Shown here piece after piece: positions 42,501-55,567 of a DNA stretch of 64,000 bases; position 1 is the stretch's first letter, and each line of letters opens with the position of its first letter. Below the pieces are notes generated by a model. It was not told the origin of the DNA and did no database searches. It saw nothing but the letters and a program-made list of their open reading frames with translations. Origin of the DNA: Lindgomyces ingoldianus (lineage: Eukaryota; Ascomycota; Dothideomycetes; Pleosporales; Lindgomycetaceae); NCBI RefSeq assembly GCF_010093535.1, contig NW_022985164.1, forward strand, positions 543,495 through 607,494, written 5' to 3'. The position numbers and the translations under genes are program-made.

Positions 42501-45500
42501 GAACAGCAAACGACATTCCCCTCGTTGGTGGCCTCTCACATCCACAGCCCCTCGCATCTCACGCTCCCGCGTCGGCGGATATGGACGTAGCAGCAGAGCA
42601 GTTGCTTGCGCCACTGGATTCACCAAATCCCCAGGGTGCAACCACCTCGCGCCCGACCACGTCCTCAGCCGCACACTTGTCTTCCTACCGTAGCCGCCCT
42701 GAATTAAATGGACACGTGCTTAACATGGCTACGGCCTCTAGCAGCACCCCCGCTCCCCGACCCTCTTTGCTGCGAGCGAAAAGCGACTTTGGCCCCCGCC
42801 TCCAAGAAGCTGCAGACAGCGCCGATGAAGCCAGCAGCGCCGACGGAAACTTCAAGATCCGCCACGGTTGGGACGACCAGCTCAACTCAGAGGAGTACAA
42901 CAATCTTCTGACCTCGGTAGCCCCTCCCCACCCCATCAAGCCGACTCCGAAGAGTACAGTCCTTGTGCTGACTTCTGCCTGCAGACATTTTTCATGTACT
43001 ATACCGACAAGAAGCACGAAACGGGCGGCATTCCCAAGGACCCAAGCAGCGCATACCCCCTTCAAGAATGGAGGATGCGGGACCGGCTCAAGACAGTCTC
43101 TGCTGTCCTTGCGCTGTGCCTCAACATCGGTGTGGATCCTCCAGACGTCATCAAGACAAATCCATGCGCAAAAGAAGAATGTTGGATTGACCCCAGTGTG
43201 ACATCTCAGACACCTGGGCATACTCCGATGAACCAAATTGGCAAAGCTTTGCAGACTCAATACGAGCAACTAAGCATGCGCACTCGCTACAAGCTGTTAC
43301 TAGACCCCACAACAGATGAGACAAGGAAGTACACTTCGACGCTTCGACGCAACGCTCGCAATGAGCGGGTCTTATTTCACTACAACGGCCATGGAGTGCC
43401 TAAACCGACCTCTTCGGGCGAGATCTGGGTCTTCAATCGGAACTACACCCAATATATCCCCTTGTCGCTTTACGATCTTCAAAGTTGGATTGGTGCGCCA
43501 AGTCTCTTTGTGTACGACTGCTCAGATGCAGGCCTGATCATCAGCAACTTCAATAAATTCGCCGAGAAGCACCAGAGCGAATATGAGGAGGCCCGTCGAA
43601 GAGATCCTAGCGTGGAATATGTGGATTTTAGTGACTGCATTCATCTGGCTGCGTGCAGAGAGAAGGAATCGCTACCCACGAACCCTGAACTTCCCGCCGA
43701 TATTTTCACCTCATGTCTGACGGATCCCATTACCATGGCAGTACGATTTTTCATACTCCAAAATCCACTGCCAAGCAACATCAAAATTCGAGACGCGCAT
43801 CACATTCCAGGCAAAGTCTCAGAACGGCGTACCCCAATTGGAGAGCTAAACTGGATCTTCACAGCAATTACGGATACCATTGCATGGAACTCGCTTCCCA
43901 AGCCTTTGTTCAAGAAACTATTCCGCCAAGATTTAATGGTCGCAGCACTGTTTCGCAATTTCCTTCTAGCACAGCGGATCATGAGAGCCTACCACTGTCA
44001 TCCGGTCTGTCACCCAGAAATTCCGCAGACCCACGACCATCCGTTGTGGCGCAGTTGGGATCTCGCTGTAGAATTAATACTAGCCCAGCTCCCCAACCTC
44101 CAAGCCGAGGTTCGAGGAGAGAAGGAGTATTCTTACAAACACTCCGAATTTTTCTCAGAACAGTTAACAGCTTTTGAAGTATACCTCTCCCAAGGTGCCG
44201 TCGATCAGAAGATTCCAGAACAACTGCCCATCGTGCTCCAAGTTCTTCTCAGTCAAGTCCACAGACTTCGTGCGCTCATTCTTCTTTCAAAATTCCTTGA
44301 CCTTGGACCGTGGGCTGTGAATCTTGCATTGAGCATCGGTATATTTCCATACGTTCTTAAGCTCCTGCAATCGCAAGCCATTGAACTGAAGCCTGTTATG
44401 GTCTTCATTTGGGCCCGCATTCTTGCAGTAGACTCGTCGTGTCAGGCCGATCTTCTCAAAGACAACGGGTATCAATACTTTATCCAAATTCTCAACCCTG
44501 CCCAAGGTATGAACTTGATGGTGTCCTCAGCATTCACTTGTTAAATCTAATAAATTTCTAGGCATTCCAATTCTGAATGCCAGTGAGCATCGAGCCATGT
44601 GCGCGTTCATCGTCTCCATGTTCTGCAAAGACTATAATCAAGGACAGCGCGCATCTTTGTCTCCAGAATTGATTGAAAGCTGCTTGGACCATCTTAAGGA
44701 CATGCACAATCCTTTGCTTCGGCAATGGTCTTGCCTCTGTCTAAGCAAGCTCTGGGTAAATTACGAAGAAGCCAAATGGGTCGGTATTAGGTGCTCGGCT
44801 CATGAACGGCTCTGCGACCTGGTCATCGATCCAGTCGCCGAAGTCAGAGTATCAATGCTATATGCTCTCACGGCGTTTCTAGGTATCCGAGATGTAACCG
44901 CGCAGGTCGCCTCAATCGAGGAAACAATTGCGTCAATGGTTCTAGTCATGACGAACGATGGGAACAGCATGGTCCGCAAGGAATTGCTTGTTTTCTTCTC
45001 CACATTCATCCTACGGTACAAGAGCCGATTCTTGGTTGCAGCATTTGAGCAATTTTCCGAGGAAGGGGACAACGCCCTCCATTCAAAGTTGGAGGAACGG
45101 AATGGAGATGGCCTTTATATGAAGATGCGCTCAGAAGCCAACGGCACCTCTGCACAACCACATACGTGCTCCCAGAATACCATCTACGCTGCCGTCTGGA
45201 AGGAGATGCTTGTTATGTCTGTTGATCCTCACCCAGAAATTGCAAGGGATGCCACTATCGTTGTTGATTATGTCCTAATCTCTCTACTGGAATCATCTCT
45301 GGCAAAGTTAGCTCAACCCCTTTTCGACGATGCTCTCAAAAAAGGTCCAGTGAAACGTGCCAACCACCAGACGCACGAAGAGAGGCCGGCCCAACAAGTC
45401 TCCAACCCGCCCACACCGTCGAAAGAACAAAGCTATTTAGGGTTGTTTGGCGGACTACGAAGAACTGGTAGCGTCGCGGCATCACTCAAAAATTTCTGGG

Positions 45501-47003
45501 CCGGGAGCGAGCCTTCAACCTCACCACAAAAGAGCCCCGGACGAGCGAAGACGGAAGATCTTCATGCACCACCGAGTGATGGTCGCCCCCGTACTCCTGA
45601 AAAGTACCATGTTGAAGAAGAACCGAAAAATAGGGGCTTCGTACCTCGAAGCCTAGCACGGGAGCCTGAACTTCCATTGAAGAGCACATTCTTCGAATGG
45701 TCGGTGGAGTACTTCCGTGAGCCGCAAATGAAACCCAGCGAGGCGGATGAACCTGGTAGTACCGACTACAATGGCAGACTCTGGCGCCGGAATCGCAACG
45801 ATAAGATCATTGCAGAAACTCAACCGCTGAAGGACGTTGCAGCGACAAATCGCTGGGATCTACCAAGAGGATACTTTGACAACCTCAGTCAGCCCATGAA
45901 GATGTGCTTCCATCAGTTTGAAGATCATCTCATCGTCACAGATAACAAAGATACCGTCAACGTGATTGATTATGCGCGCTCGCCAAATAGGATCAACTGT
46001 TTCTCCAATGGCAACCCAACGGATTCAAAGATTACAGAGGTCCGTTTCATCAACGAAGATGATCTTGCTCTTCTTATGACTGGATCATCGGATGGAGTCA
46101 TCAAGATATTCAGGAACTACGATACAAGAGGAAAAACTGAGCTTGTCTCGGCTTTCCGGGCTTTGGTTGATCTTGTGCCGAGCAACAAGAACGCGGGTCT
46201 AGTTTTCGATTGGCAGCAGGGAAGGGGTTCGGTGTTGGTGGCCGGAGATGTCAAAGTCATTCGTGTGTGGAGTGCTGGAACGGAGATATGCACGACTGTG
46301 AGTGAAATAAAGCCAGTAATACACTTGGTGTCTAACATGTTCATAGGAACTCCCTGCAAGATCCGGCTCGTGTATTACATCATTAACATCTGATCAAGTT
46401 GAGGGTGACGTTTTCACGGCAGGGTTTGGCGACGGCGCTATCCGCGTCTACGATCAGCGTCAGAAACCTGCAACTGCCATGGTGAAAGTATGGAAAGAGC
46501 ACAAGCAATGGATCACTAACGTTCATCTGCAACGAGGCGGCCAACGAGAGCTAATCAGCGGCTGCCGAAGCGGCGAAGTCAAATTGTGGGATATCCGCAT
46601 GGACAAGAGTGTGAGGACAATTCGAGCTACAGCGGACACGTTACGAACGCTGAGCGTCCATGAGCATGCCCCCGTCTTCGCAACGTAAGTGTAACCCGGC
46701 GAAGTTTGAGCGCAGACTAACAGCTTCAGTGGCACACAACGTCACCAGGTCAAAATCTTCAATATCAACAATGGCCAGACGGTGTCTCAATTCGAGCCGT
46801 ACTCAGGCTTCCTCGGGGACCGCTCCGCAGCGATATCTGCTACCGCGTTTCACCCTCACCGTCTATTGATTGCTGCATCAGCTTTCCACGACAATCACGT
46901 CAACATTTACGGTTGCCAAGGCCCAAAGCAGGCTGTTGTTAGCAAGACAGTTCGGGTTTGGGAGGGCAATACTACGATCAATCGGTCGTCTACTTTCATA
47001 TAG
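42497..47003 (+). CDS. KOG1: Raptor, scaffold subunit of TORC1 (KOG1/Mip1)
   Basis: Five exons: 42497-42916, 42985-44506, 44562-46297, 46347-46684 and 46730-47003, with introns of 45-68 bases and all phases closed, giving 1,429 residues. Raptor presents substrates to TOR kinase on the vacuole surface. The N-terminal caspase-like RNC domain contains DWRMRDRLKTVS-like residues (EWRMRDRLKT), CLNIGVDPPDV, HYNGHGVPKPTSSGEIWVF and VYDCSDAGLI. HEAT-type helices follow (HPLWRSWDLAVELILAQLP, LLRQWSCLCLSKLW). A Ser/Pro-rich linker with AASLKNFWAGSEPS comes next. Seven C-terminal WD40 blades follow (LMTGSSDGVIKIF, TAGFGDGAIRVYDQR, ISGCRSGEVKLWDIR). Length and domain order are normal. A 16-codon upstream ORF overlaps the start. 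Confidence 0.96.
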
Positions 47004-47750
47004 GCATCTTGTGGCTCATTCTGCAGTTTGCCTTTGCCATGCCCTCAGGTTGAGGCAACCTAGGATAGGTGATGGATTAAGGATAAGGCGAAGGTCTTTC
47101 GGAAAGCGACACTGAGCGATTGGATGAATGGGTATACTGGATTTATTGGTAAAGGCTCCCCGGCGGCAATTTGGGGGTGAGGATATGGCTGGACAGGACT
47201 GTCTCTGGTGGATGTGACTCGCATGGTCACGGAATTGGGCTTACCATGAGACTTTCTTGCGATATGCGTTGGACGATTTTGGTGAGGAACCCGGACTCTC
47301 TTTTCTTCATGGCATAGCGATATAGGCATTACGGATTAGGTTAGAGTCTTTATTCCGACTCTACCATAGCGGGGAGTCAATTGATCATCGACTGATGGCC
47401 TTCCAGGCGGTAATGATCGGCTAGGTAGGGGTCTCCTACTAATATGAATGAGACGTTGTTCTTGTAGTGGTGTCGTTCAATGTTAAGGCGAGAGTGTCAC
47501 GAGACGGCGTGACGATTCTGGCTGGGGGGGCTGGGCTGGCCATGATTCACAGTTTTTGCCAGGCTGAGCCCCACTATAAATTCATCCCACCTCAACCTAA
47601 GCCTGAACGTGGAGTCATACAGCAAGCACCACAACTCAAGTCCCGCAGAAAGTCAAGTGTACGTCCTCCCCAACCTCCAATTTCTTGATTGTGTCCCCAG
47701 CATTGCTAAATCCACCGCAGGCTCCGCCGGAAACTGAAAACTACCCCGCC
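47004..47750. other. Intergenic: Raptor 3' end and aspartyl-tRNA synthetase promoter
   Basis: No gene recognised. The plus-strand frame 47467-47688 is rich in Pro/Lys and ends before the synthetase start; it is probably leader sequence. Confidence 0.5.
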
Positions 47751-49561
47751 ATGACTGAGCCTGCACCTGAAGCTTCAGGCTCAGGCGATCCCCAACAGCC
47801 GTCCAAGAATGCCTTGAAGAAGGCCCAGAAGGAGAAGGAGAAGGTAATCGAACTCCTCTCCCTTCGCGTCCTGGCATTCCGCACAAGGGGAACCTAATAG
47901 CGGCTAACACCTTCTCCAGGCCGAGAAGAAGGCCGCAGCCAAAGCCCGCGAGCTCGCCGAGCGCCAGAAGAAGGAAGCCGACGACGCCGCCGACGTTTCC
48001 GTAGACGCGTATGGCGAACTCCCGCTCATCGGCTCCAAAGACTTCCAGCCCACCGGCACCCCTCGCGTCGACCTTTCTGACCTCGAGAAGCTCGAGGACA
48101 AGGAAGTCACGTTCCGATGCTGGGTCGAGAACGCGCGTGTTCAGTCTGCGAAGCTGGCGTTCCTGAACCTGAGACAGGGACTGAACACGGTGCAAGCGGT
48201 TGTTGCGGCGAGTGACAAGCTGAGCAAGCAGATGGTCAAGTTCTGTGGGAATGTGAGTACAGAGAGTACATTGGCGGTAACTGGGATGGTGAAGAGGGTC
48301 AAAGAGCCGATCAAGAGCGCATCGATCAAGGACTTTGAGATCCACATCACCAAGCTCTTCATCGAGGTCAAGGCCGAAGTTCCCCTGCCCCTGCAAGTCG
48401 AAGACGCCGAGCGCCCACTCCCCAGCGAGGGACTCGGCGACGAAGACGAGAAGCAAGCCGAAAGCAGTGACGCTCGCCCCCTCGTCGGCCTCAACACTCG
48501 CCTTAACAACCGCACACTCGACCTCCGCGCCAAAATCAACCATGCCATCTTCGTCATAAAGTCCGGCGTCTGTACCCTGTTCCAAGAATTCCTGTCCCAG
48601 AAAGGCTTCGTCTTGATCCACACGCCCAAGATTCTAGGCGCGGCCTCGGAAGGCGGCGCCAACGTCTTCGAGCTCAAATACTTCGATCGGCCGGCCTATC
48701 TAGCTCAATCCCCGCAATTCTACAAGCAAATGCTAATTGCGTCGCGGTTCCAGAAGGTCATGGAGATTGGTCCGGTGTTTAGGGCTGAGAATTCGAATAC
48801 CGCTCGCCATTTGACAGAGTTTACGGGGCTTGATATGGAGATGGAGTTTGAGGAGAATTATCATGAGGTTATGAGTGTTTTGGAGGATCTCATGTTGTTT
48901 ATTTTCAAGGAGCTGAATACCCGGTATAAGAAGGAGACGGAGCTTGTGAGGAGTGCGTATCATGTTGATGAGTTTAAGCTTCCGGAATCAGGGAAGGTGC
49001 CAAGGATACCGTTTATGGAGGGGATTAAGATGCTAAGGGAAGCTGGAGAGGAGCTGGGTGATTATGATGACTTGACGTAAGCTATTCCACCCATCCCCCA
49101 TTCCCCCTTTAATCTTTCCTAATATTCAGCACCCATCTAATCCCCGCAGCACCCCCCAAGAAAAACACCTCGGCCGCCTCGTCCTCGAAAAATACAACTC
49201 CGACTTCTACGTCCTTGACCAATTCCCCCTTGCCATCCGTCCCGCCTACACCATGCCCTCACCTGCCAACCCACTCCTCTCAAACTCCTACGACATGTTC
49301 ATGCGCGGCCAAGAAATCCTCTCGGGTGCCCAGCGTATCCATAACGCGGACCTGCTGGCCGACATGATGCGCAAGCACGACCCACCCGTTGACCCCAATG
49401 GCCCTGGAACAAAAGACTATGTGGAGTGTTTTCGATATGGGTGTCCGCCGCATGGTGGTGGCGGATTTGGATTGGAGCGTATTGTCCAGTTTTGGTTAGG
49501 GCTACCGAATATTAGGATGTGCAGTTTGTTCCCGAGGGATCCGCAGAGGGTTATTCCGTAG
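47751..49561 (+). CDS. DPS1: Cytoplasmic aspartyl-tRNA synthetase
   Basis: Three exons, 47751-47843, 47920-49076 and 49150-49561, with introns of 76 and 73 bases, giving 553 residues. It charges tRNA-Asp in the cytosol. The N-terminus carries the Lys/Ala-rich amphipathic extension seen in eukaryotic AspRS ([34 protein letters not shown]), which aids tRNA binding. The OB-fold anticodon domain follows ([24 protein letters not shown]). The class II core has [31 protein letters not shown], motif 2 ([21 protein letters not shown]) and motif 3 ([21 protein letters not shown]). The archaeal/eukaryotic short form is clear. A 322-residue antisense frame over this gene is a codon-bias shadow. Confidence 0.96.
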
Positions 49562-52276
49562 ATGGGCGCGGGAAGGGAAAGGATTGAAATAGAGACGGGA
49601 TAGATGGGGTGTGAATGGTGGCTGGTAGCGCGTTCTGCGGAAGGCTTTCTGCGGGTGTAGGGCAAAGGTTTTGCGTAAAATAAGATGTGTGCAATTTGAA
49701 GATGGTGGTTAGGGGGTCTGCAACTACGCATTCCTTGGTGGCCACTGGCTTTCACGGGCAGGTAGAAGCAATGTCAGCATTGACTATAGCTAAAAACCTA
49801 AAAACAAACTGTGGCATTAAAGACACTTTTCTGTTTCACATATGACCTTATCTCCTAGTGTATTACCTAGTCGGGGAGTCACACTAGTTCGGATACTGGA
49901 TCTATCATCCCTAATGCCGCCTTGAACTCCTATTACCCTCACCCAAGATATTTAGATGAGAAAAAAGGTCACTTATCCCTATGAGCCCGTCATATCAAGG
50001 AATCCCAGACAAACTCAATGTACGTATGTCAAATGTTATAGTAGAATATTATATTTGAGTTGGGATCCAGGTAGATTCTCCGCACTTCCAACAACGCCCT
50101 TCCATAGACCCCAAACTTTTATGCCATGCCTCAACCCTAAGTTATATCCATGACGACAAAAGACTCAGGAATCAGTCCATGTCATGCTCGTTTCTGGACA
50201 CAGGGACAGAAGTGATGGGTTGGTCGTATTGATTGGTTTAGGTTTGGATTAGGCACAATGGTTTCGGCGTAATTGTTCTTTTCAGTGTCGTGTATTTTCA
50301 AGAAGTCAGAGCACTTGACACCAAATGCACTGTCGCAGTTTGAAGATAGCGTCATCACCTGCATGCCCCGGTCATATGATCGACGTATCCACTCAAAGAA
50401 ATCCGGGCTCTTGAAATCTTGCGTGGCGCATGGAAAAGGTCTGGACTTCCTGGTCATGGATCTGTGTGAAATGGCATCAGAGGTCGGTGATGCTTAAAGA
50501 TCTGCAGTATGCGTTTGAGGTGATGACCACATGTGGACGGGCGAAAATCAACTGGAGTTGTCTCAGCTTGTGGGAGCGGACGTGATACATGGGTCCGGGG
50601 ATCTTCTGAATGGTGAGATCAAGGTTTTCTGCCTTTAGTACTTTGGATTTGTGCTCTCTGAACAGCATGAAACAGCTCATGAGGCGGAAGGATGGCTCTG
50701 ATAAACGTGAACCATTAATCTCTCTCAATACTATACCATTTGGTAAACAGATGTGTGGAGACCCTGCCGATACCTACTTCGGAAGGGACTATTCCTGTTG
50801 TGTTGAGTAAATGTGAAGCTCAAATGCAAGGCATTTGAAAATTGCTCGCCATTCAGTATGATATGTACTCGCTTTAAAATGCCAAATCCAGGTCTTAGGG
50901 AGCAAGATATGAATCCGACTGAAATCCGCAGCCTGCCTTGAGGGACTGTTCTTAAGCCTCGACTCGCCAGCCATCGAAGAGAACCCAGCGGGGAGCTAAA
51001 GGAGGGCGCCGGCATAGCATCTCCAGAGGGGCTCATTGGCTTCGGCGGTTACAGTGGGCCAGTGGTTAAGGTCACGGAGCATCTCGAGGAAGAGCATCTT
51101 GAGACTTTCTATTCTAGCTATTACTCCGCGATCTCTTCGGCCTAGAAAGCAAGAACGCGTTGTTTGCTGGAAGCCTCAGTGTTGAAAGCGATGGGCACCA
51201 TTATATTCTGTACCATGTGATCAAACCACGAAGTTTAGAAGTTATTGCACACCAACGAACACACCCCTTGATGTAGATCGAGTGGTCCATCCTATTGAGA
51301 GCCCTTTTGAGATTTTATATCGCCGTTCTAGGAGCTCTTTGGCGCAATCTCCCGTATCCAAGACTCCCTATAACACAAAGAGTCTTCGCTAAAATAACAC
51401 AGCATGAGCCTCAACAGGTTTCAGAGTGGGGACTGCCTTATCGCAAGGCGTTACTCTACTTCACTGCACAGCCACGGTTGCAAAGGCGCGTAACCGTCGT
51501 TTCTTCCTCATGACGCCTTGGCTTGGGAGCAAAGGAAGTGAACGAAAAAAGACGGGTCATTTTCAGGACATGTCGCGGTCCTTTACAGAGGCGATAGCAA
51601 AAGAGTGAGTGCGAGAGAGCGGTCGTGGCATGGGAGAGGACAGTAGGACAGTAGGTCTATTTGGCCGTAATTAAATAAAACTGCTCCTTCCGGGCTGAAA
51701 TTTCGGCTGCTCCTTCTTCTCCAGATGTATGGTGTTCATCGTTTTTGGAGCGGTAAAGAGTAGAACACAGTGGCGGGTACCAGTCTTCGTATTTCACATC
51801 TCAATTCCTCCTAAAGGCGGCATTCCTGACCACGTACGTTTAAAACTAAAGGTTGTACCGGGCCGACGAGTGAGGATCGTATGACTAGGGAAGGCGCAGG
51901 CTGCTCAAAGGAAAGCGCGGGTGAATGGCGCTCAATTGCCCTGCAAAGAACATGACTCCTCACTCGCTGCGGATGAACTCTCAATAAGTACTGCTATATG
52001 GCGTCTCTCGACCCGTCCCTTAAAAGATATCTTGCAAATCTCGAGAGTTTCCAGCCACTTAGGCGTGATATTGTCACGGGCGGCGCTACTTCGGAGTCGC
52101 ATCCACGAAGTAGGCAGGTGGTTATTCCTCTCTAGGAATGAGCAGCAGAGGGATGATTTCAAGACACCTCAACCTCAGCCGCCATCCTGGTGCCATGCTG
52201 TGACAGTAATCATCTATGCTGTCATGCTTTCGTGAGTAAGCTGAGATGCACCTCGTCGATCTTCCTGACTACAATC
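49562..52276. other. 2.7 kb intergenic region with possible minus-strand relics
   Basis: No supported gene. The best coding-like signals are two adjoining minus-strand frames at 50477-50728 and 50182-50457, listed separately. The remainder shows no repeats, RNA genes or recognisable proteins. Confidence 0.4.
50182..50728 (-). pseudogene. Possible gene relic of unknown family
   Basis: Two consecutive minus-strand frames with ordinary amino-acid composition. The first (50728-50477) contains KVLKAENLDLTIQKIPGPMY and HKLRQLQLIFARPHVV, then stops. The second (50457-50182) contains DFFEWIRRSYDRGMQV and FLKIHDTEKNNYAETIVP. The first does not begin at an ATG and no clean intron joins them. They might be parts of one decayed gene; no family is recognised. 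Confidence 0.25.
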
Positions 52277-53132
52277 TCAAAGGCCCCTCAACACCTTCTC
52301 CACCAACTTCTTTTGACCTTTCTCGCCGAGCGCCTGTTCATCAACTTCCTGTACGGCTCTCCCAACGGCAAGTGTTGCCTTGACGCTTCCTCCGTCGACC
52401 CAAAGAACACCGTTCCTTCCAATAGCAACCTCAAAGCCTAACTTTTCACTCAGTCCTTCCAATAGAGTCACGCCTCCTTTCTTTCCAGCGAGCAGCCTCC
52501 TCGCCATGCCCAGACTGATCTTGAACACCATTCCGCCTTTTAGCGGCCCTAGTCCTTCGCTCTTGCCCGTTGATGGATCAACACAGGTAAGTTCAGGGAA
52601 TGAGTCTTTACCGGGGTTTATCACACGGCAATAGACCAGGGAATTGGAGGAGAGCTGAGGACGCGTCTTGCGGGTCGCGCCCTCAAAGGCGAGGTGAGGG
52701 AGGGAAGCGTACGGGGTGTTAGGGGTGATGAGACAGTTAAAGTTCTCACCACCCGAGGTGTTTACTGTAGCGATGACAAGATCGCCGGCAGCAGGTAGAT
52801 ACTTCCAATCAGGGGTGTTAGCTAAGCTAGGGTGAATGGTGAATGGAAGTGGGGCGTTGGCGAGGGGAAGGAGCATAATTTCAACGAATCGCTCTAGGAA
52901 AGTAGGTAGGTGAAGGCGATGGCCTTACCCTACCGCTATTGTATTCCACCCATGCAGCATTCTTCTTCGAGTCCGTGACTAGCAAACCAGCAATAGTGCT
53001 CGCAATGGTATTTGGTGGCATGTGTCGCAGTCCAGGACCAAGAGTGAGATGCTTCTTCCGGTTTTGAGGTTTAGGAAGGGCACTTGGAGAGATGCTGTCG
53101 CCCGGAAGGAGGACAGTCGAGGAGGTAGCCAT
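52277..53132 (-). CDS. RRP40: RNA exosome subunit Rrp40
   Basis: Two exons, 53132-52929 and 52801-52277, with a 127-base intron (donor GTAAGG, branch GCTAAC, acceptor GGAAG), giving 242 residues, the usual Rrp40 length. Splicing joins WVEYNSGR to YLPAAGDLVIATV. Using the earlier donor or reading from an internal ATG would add residues foreign to the family. Rrp40 is one of the three cap subunits of the exosome, which degrades and trims RNA in nucleus and cytoplasm. The N-terminal domain has LLPGDS. The S1 domain has GDLVIATV and LPHLAFEGATRKTRPQL, and the KH-like domain has GRNGVLWVDG. The gene is divergent from SSZ1 with 270 bases between start codons. Confidence 0.93.
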
Positions 53133-53402
53133 CACGTGCGAGAGAACTGGTCAGTTGTTGCAGGAAAGAGGAGAGAGTTGAACCAAGTCGGTGAAAGTAA
53201 ACGCCAAGATTTCATGACGGGCTCCAGCCGAAGATCTGCCATGACAAGCCATTAAATTTCTTAGCGTCTAAGATGTTGAGCCTTCCCCATCGGACACCAC
53301 TGTCACTCGCGCTTTGCGTCTCAGTAATTTGTGTGACAGACCCCTAGGTTGTGACAGTTCCTCCTACACTTCTGCAATCGAGCAAGCCTCAAAGCGACCT
53401 CA
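53133..53402. promoter_or_regulatory. Shared divergent promoter, RRP40 / SSZ1
   Basis: Only 270 bases separate the two start codons, so the genes share a bidirectional promoter. A CACGTG core lies at 53133-53138, directly next to the RRP40 ATG. Both products act in RNA or ribosome biology, so co-expression is plausible. Confidence 0.5.
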
Positions 53403-55297
53403 ATGAGTGGAGAAAACGACCCCGCGCAGCGGGTTGCGATCGGGATATCCTTTGGGAATTCCTACAGCTCCATTGCCTTTACCACCGGGGTAGGAGGGGT
53501 GCATCAAGCCTGCCTGCATGAAATCAACTGACACACAACCCAGGAAGGAAAAGCGGAGGTCATTGCCAATGAGGATGGTGGTATGCTTGGATCCCATAAA
53601 ATGGCCGTTGGCTTGCAATATTCTGACTCCGAAGGATAGACCGCCAAATTCCATCGATACTGTCATATGTAGAAGGAGAAGAATTGCATGGAGGGCAGGC
53701 AAAGTCGCAGCTCGTCCGCAACGCAAAGAACACTGTCGCCTACTTCAGAGACTTCTTGGGTCAAGCGTAAGCCTACCGTCGTTCTGGTCGTGCTGCTCTG
53801 GCCAGCAGACATGTTGCTAAGATCTTTTCTAGATTCAAGTCGATAGATCCTACCCCATGCCACCAATCCGCTCATCCTGTGCAAGCAGCGTCCAACGTTG
53901 CCTTCAAGATCAGGGACACCGCAGAGGAGGCAGAAAACACAGTCACGGTATCGGAGATTACCACCCGGCACCTGAAGAGATTACGAAACTCCGCCTCGGA
54001 TTATCTCGGGAAGGATGTCAATGCTGCAGTAATCACTGTGCCAACTAACTTTTCCGACGCTCAGAAATCTGCGCTGAACAAGGCGGCGAAGGAGGCTGGC
54101 ATTGAAGTGCTCCAATTCATAAGCGAGCCTGTCGCGGCAGTGCTGGCTTATGATGCGCGGCCGGAGGCGAAGGTGGCAGACAAGATCATTGTTGTGGCAG
54201 ATCTGGGAGGCACGCGGTCAGATGTTGCTGTTATCGCATCACGTGGCGGTATCTACACTGTCCTATCAACCGTCCATGATTATGAAGTCAGCGGCTTCAA
54301 GTTGGATCAGGTGCTCATGGACCACTTTGCTAAGGAGTTCATCAAGAAGCACAAGGCTGGTGGCGATCCTCGGGAGAATGATCGCTCGCTGGCGAAGCTC
54401 AAACTCGAGTGCGAAGCAGTAAAGAAGGCATTGTCAATAGGCACCTCTGCCAACTTCTCCGTAGAGAGTTTGGCCAATGGTCTGGACTTTACCGCCACCA
54501 TCAACCGCTCGCGGTATGAGCTGCTAGCCTCAAAGCACTTCGCCGCTTTTGCGCGCCTCGTCACTCACGCAGTTGAGAAAGCTCAGCTTGACCCCCTCGA
54601 CATCTCTGAGATCATCCTCGCAGGAGGCAACTCTCATACCCCCAAAACCGCTTCCGCGATTCAGAACGCATTCCCAGAGACGACCACTATACTCGCGCCG
54701 TCCACCTCTCCCACTGCTATCAACCCCAACGAGCTCTCCGTCCGCGGCGCCGCTATCCAGGCAAGTCTGATCCAGGAATTCGAGCTAGAAGACATCGATC
54801 AGAGCACACATCCCATGGTTACAGTTACGCCCCATCTGTCCCACGCTGTTGGCGTGCTCTGCATCTCAGGGGACGAGAGCTCAGGAATATTCCACGCAAT
54901 CGTCGACGCTGAAACCTCTCTCCCAGTCCGAAGAACAGCCATAATTGCCACTCCAAGGGAAGGTGGCAACGTCCTGATCAAGCTCTGCGAGGGGTCAAGA
55001 CACATCAAAGTCACGAAACCCGAACCCAAGCCCAAGCAAGAAAGGGACTCGGATGACGACGATGACGATTACGACAGCGAGGATGAGGAAGAAGAGCTCC
55101 GTGAAAAGACATGGAAAGTTGGCAAAGTCCTTTCCGAAGCCGCGCTTCGAGGCGTGAAGAAAGGCGCCAAGATCGAAGTACAAATTAACATCGCCGCCGA
55201 TCTCAAAGTCAACTGCATTTTCCGCGAAGTCGGCGGTAAGGGCGGTGTTAGGGGCTTGCTGTCCGGTCCTAAGGTGCAGCAAAATGGTAGTGCATAA
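53403..55297 (+). CDS. SSZ1: Ssz1, atypical Hsp70 of the ribosome-associated complex
   Basis: Four exons: 53403-53489, 53544-53580 (37 bases), 53640-53766 and 53833-55297, with introns of 54-66 bases, giving 571 residues. Ssz1 pairs with the J-protein zuotin on the ribosome to activate Ssb for nascent-chain folding. The ATPase domain starts VAIGISFGNSYSS, in place of the canonical GIDLGTTNS, as expected for Ssz1. Later segments are NAAVITVPTNFSDAQK, GIEVLQFISEPVAAVLAY, IVVADLGGTRSDV and IILAGGNSHTPK. The substrate-binding part is short, as in yeast Ssz1. An acidic insert (DSDDDDDDYDSEDEEEE) sits in the C-terminal domain near residue 500. There is no stress-type signal peptide or ER retention signal. 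Confidence 0.94.
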
Positions 55298-55567
55298 TCG
55301 CTTGGCGACTTCGATGGGATGATTGGCGCGAACAAAAAGGTTGACATGACCGAGGACGGGATTTTCCCGGCTTCTTTTCCGATCCTACTTCACTTCACAT
55401 AGATGGTTGGTCTTCGGGGGCGTGCATGCTTGCTTACTCGCTTTTTTGGCTGTGTGACGGACAGACGGCATAGTGCTGGTGGGCGTAGATCTGTAGACAA
55501 GAGCAGCAGTATTCGGAAGATATTTTGGAGTTTCTAAAATTATCATCACATCCACCATATGATTCCT

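Noticed and set aside
47653..48621. 322-residue minus-strand frame
   Set aside because: It is antisense to aspartyl-tRNA synthetase exons and has no family motif; it is a codon-bias shadow.
52802..52928. Internal ATG start (MLLPLANAPLP) for Rrp40
   Set aside because: It falls in the intron. Splicing from GTAAGG to GGAAG gives the expected NSGR/YLPAAGDLV junction and the family length.
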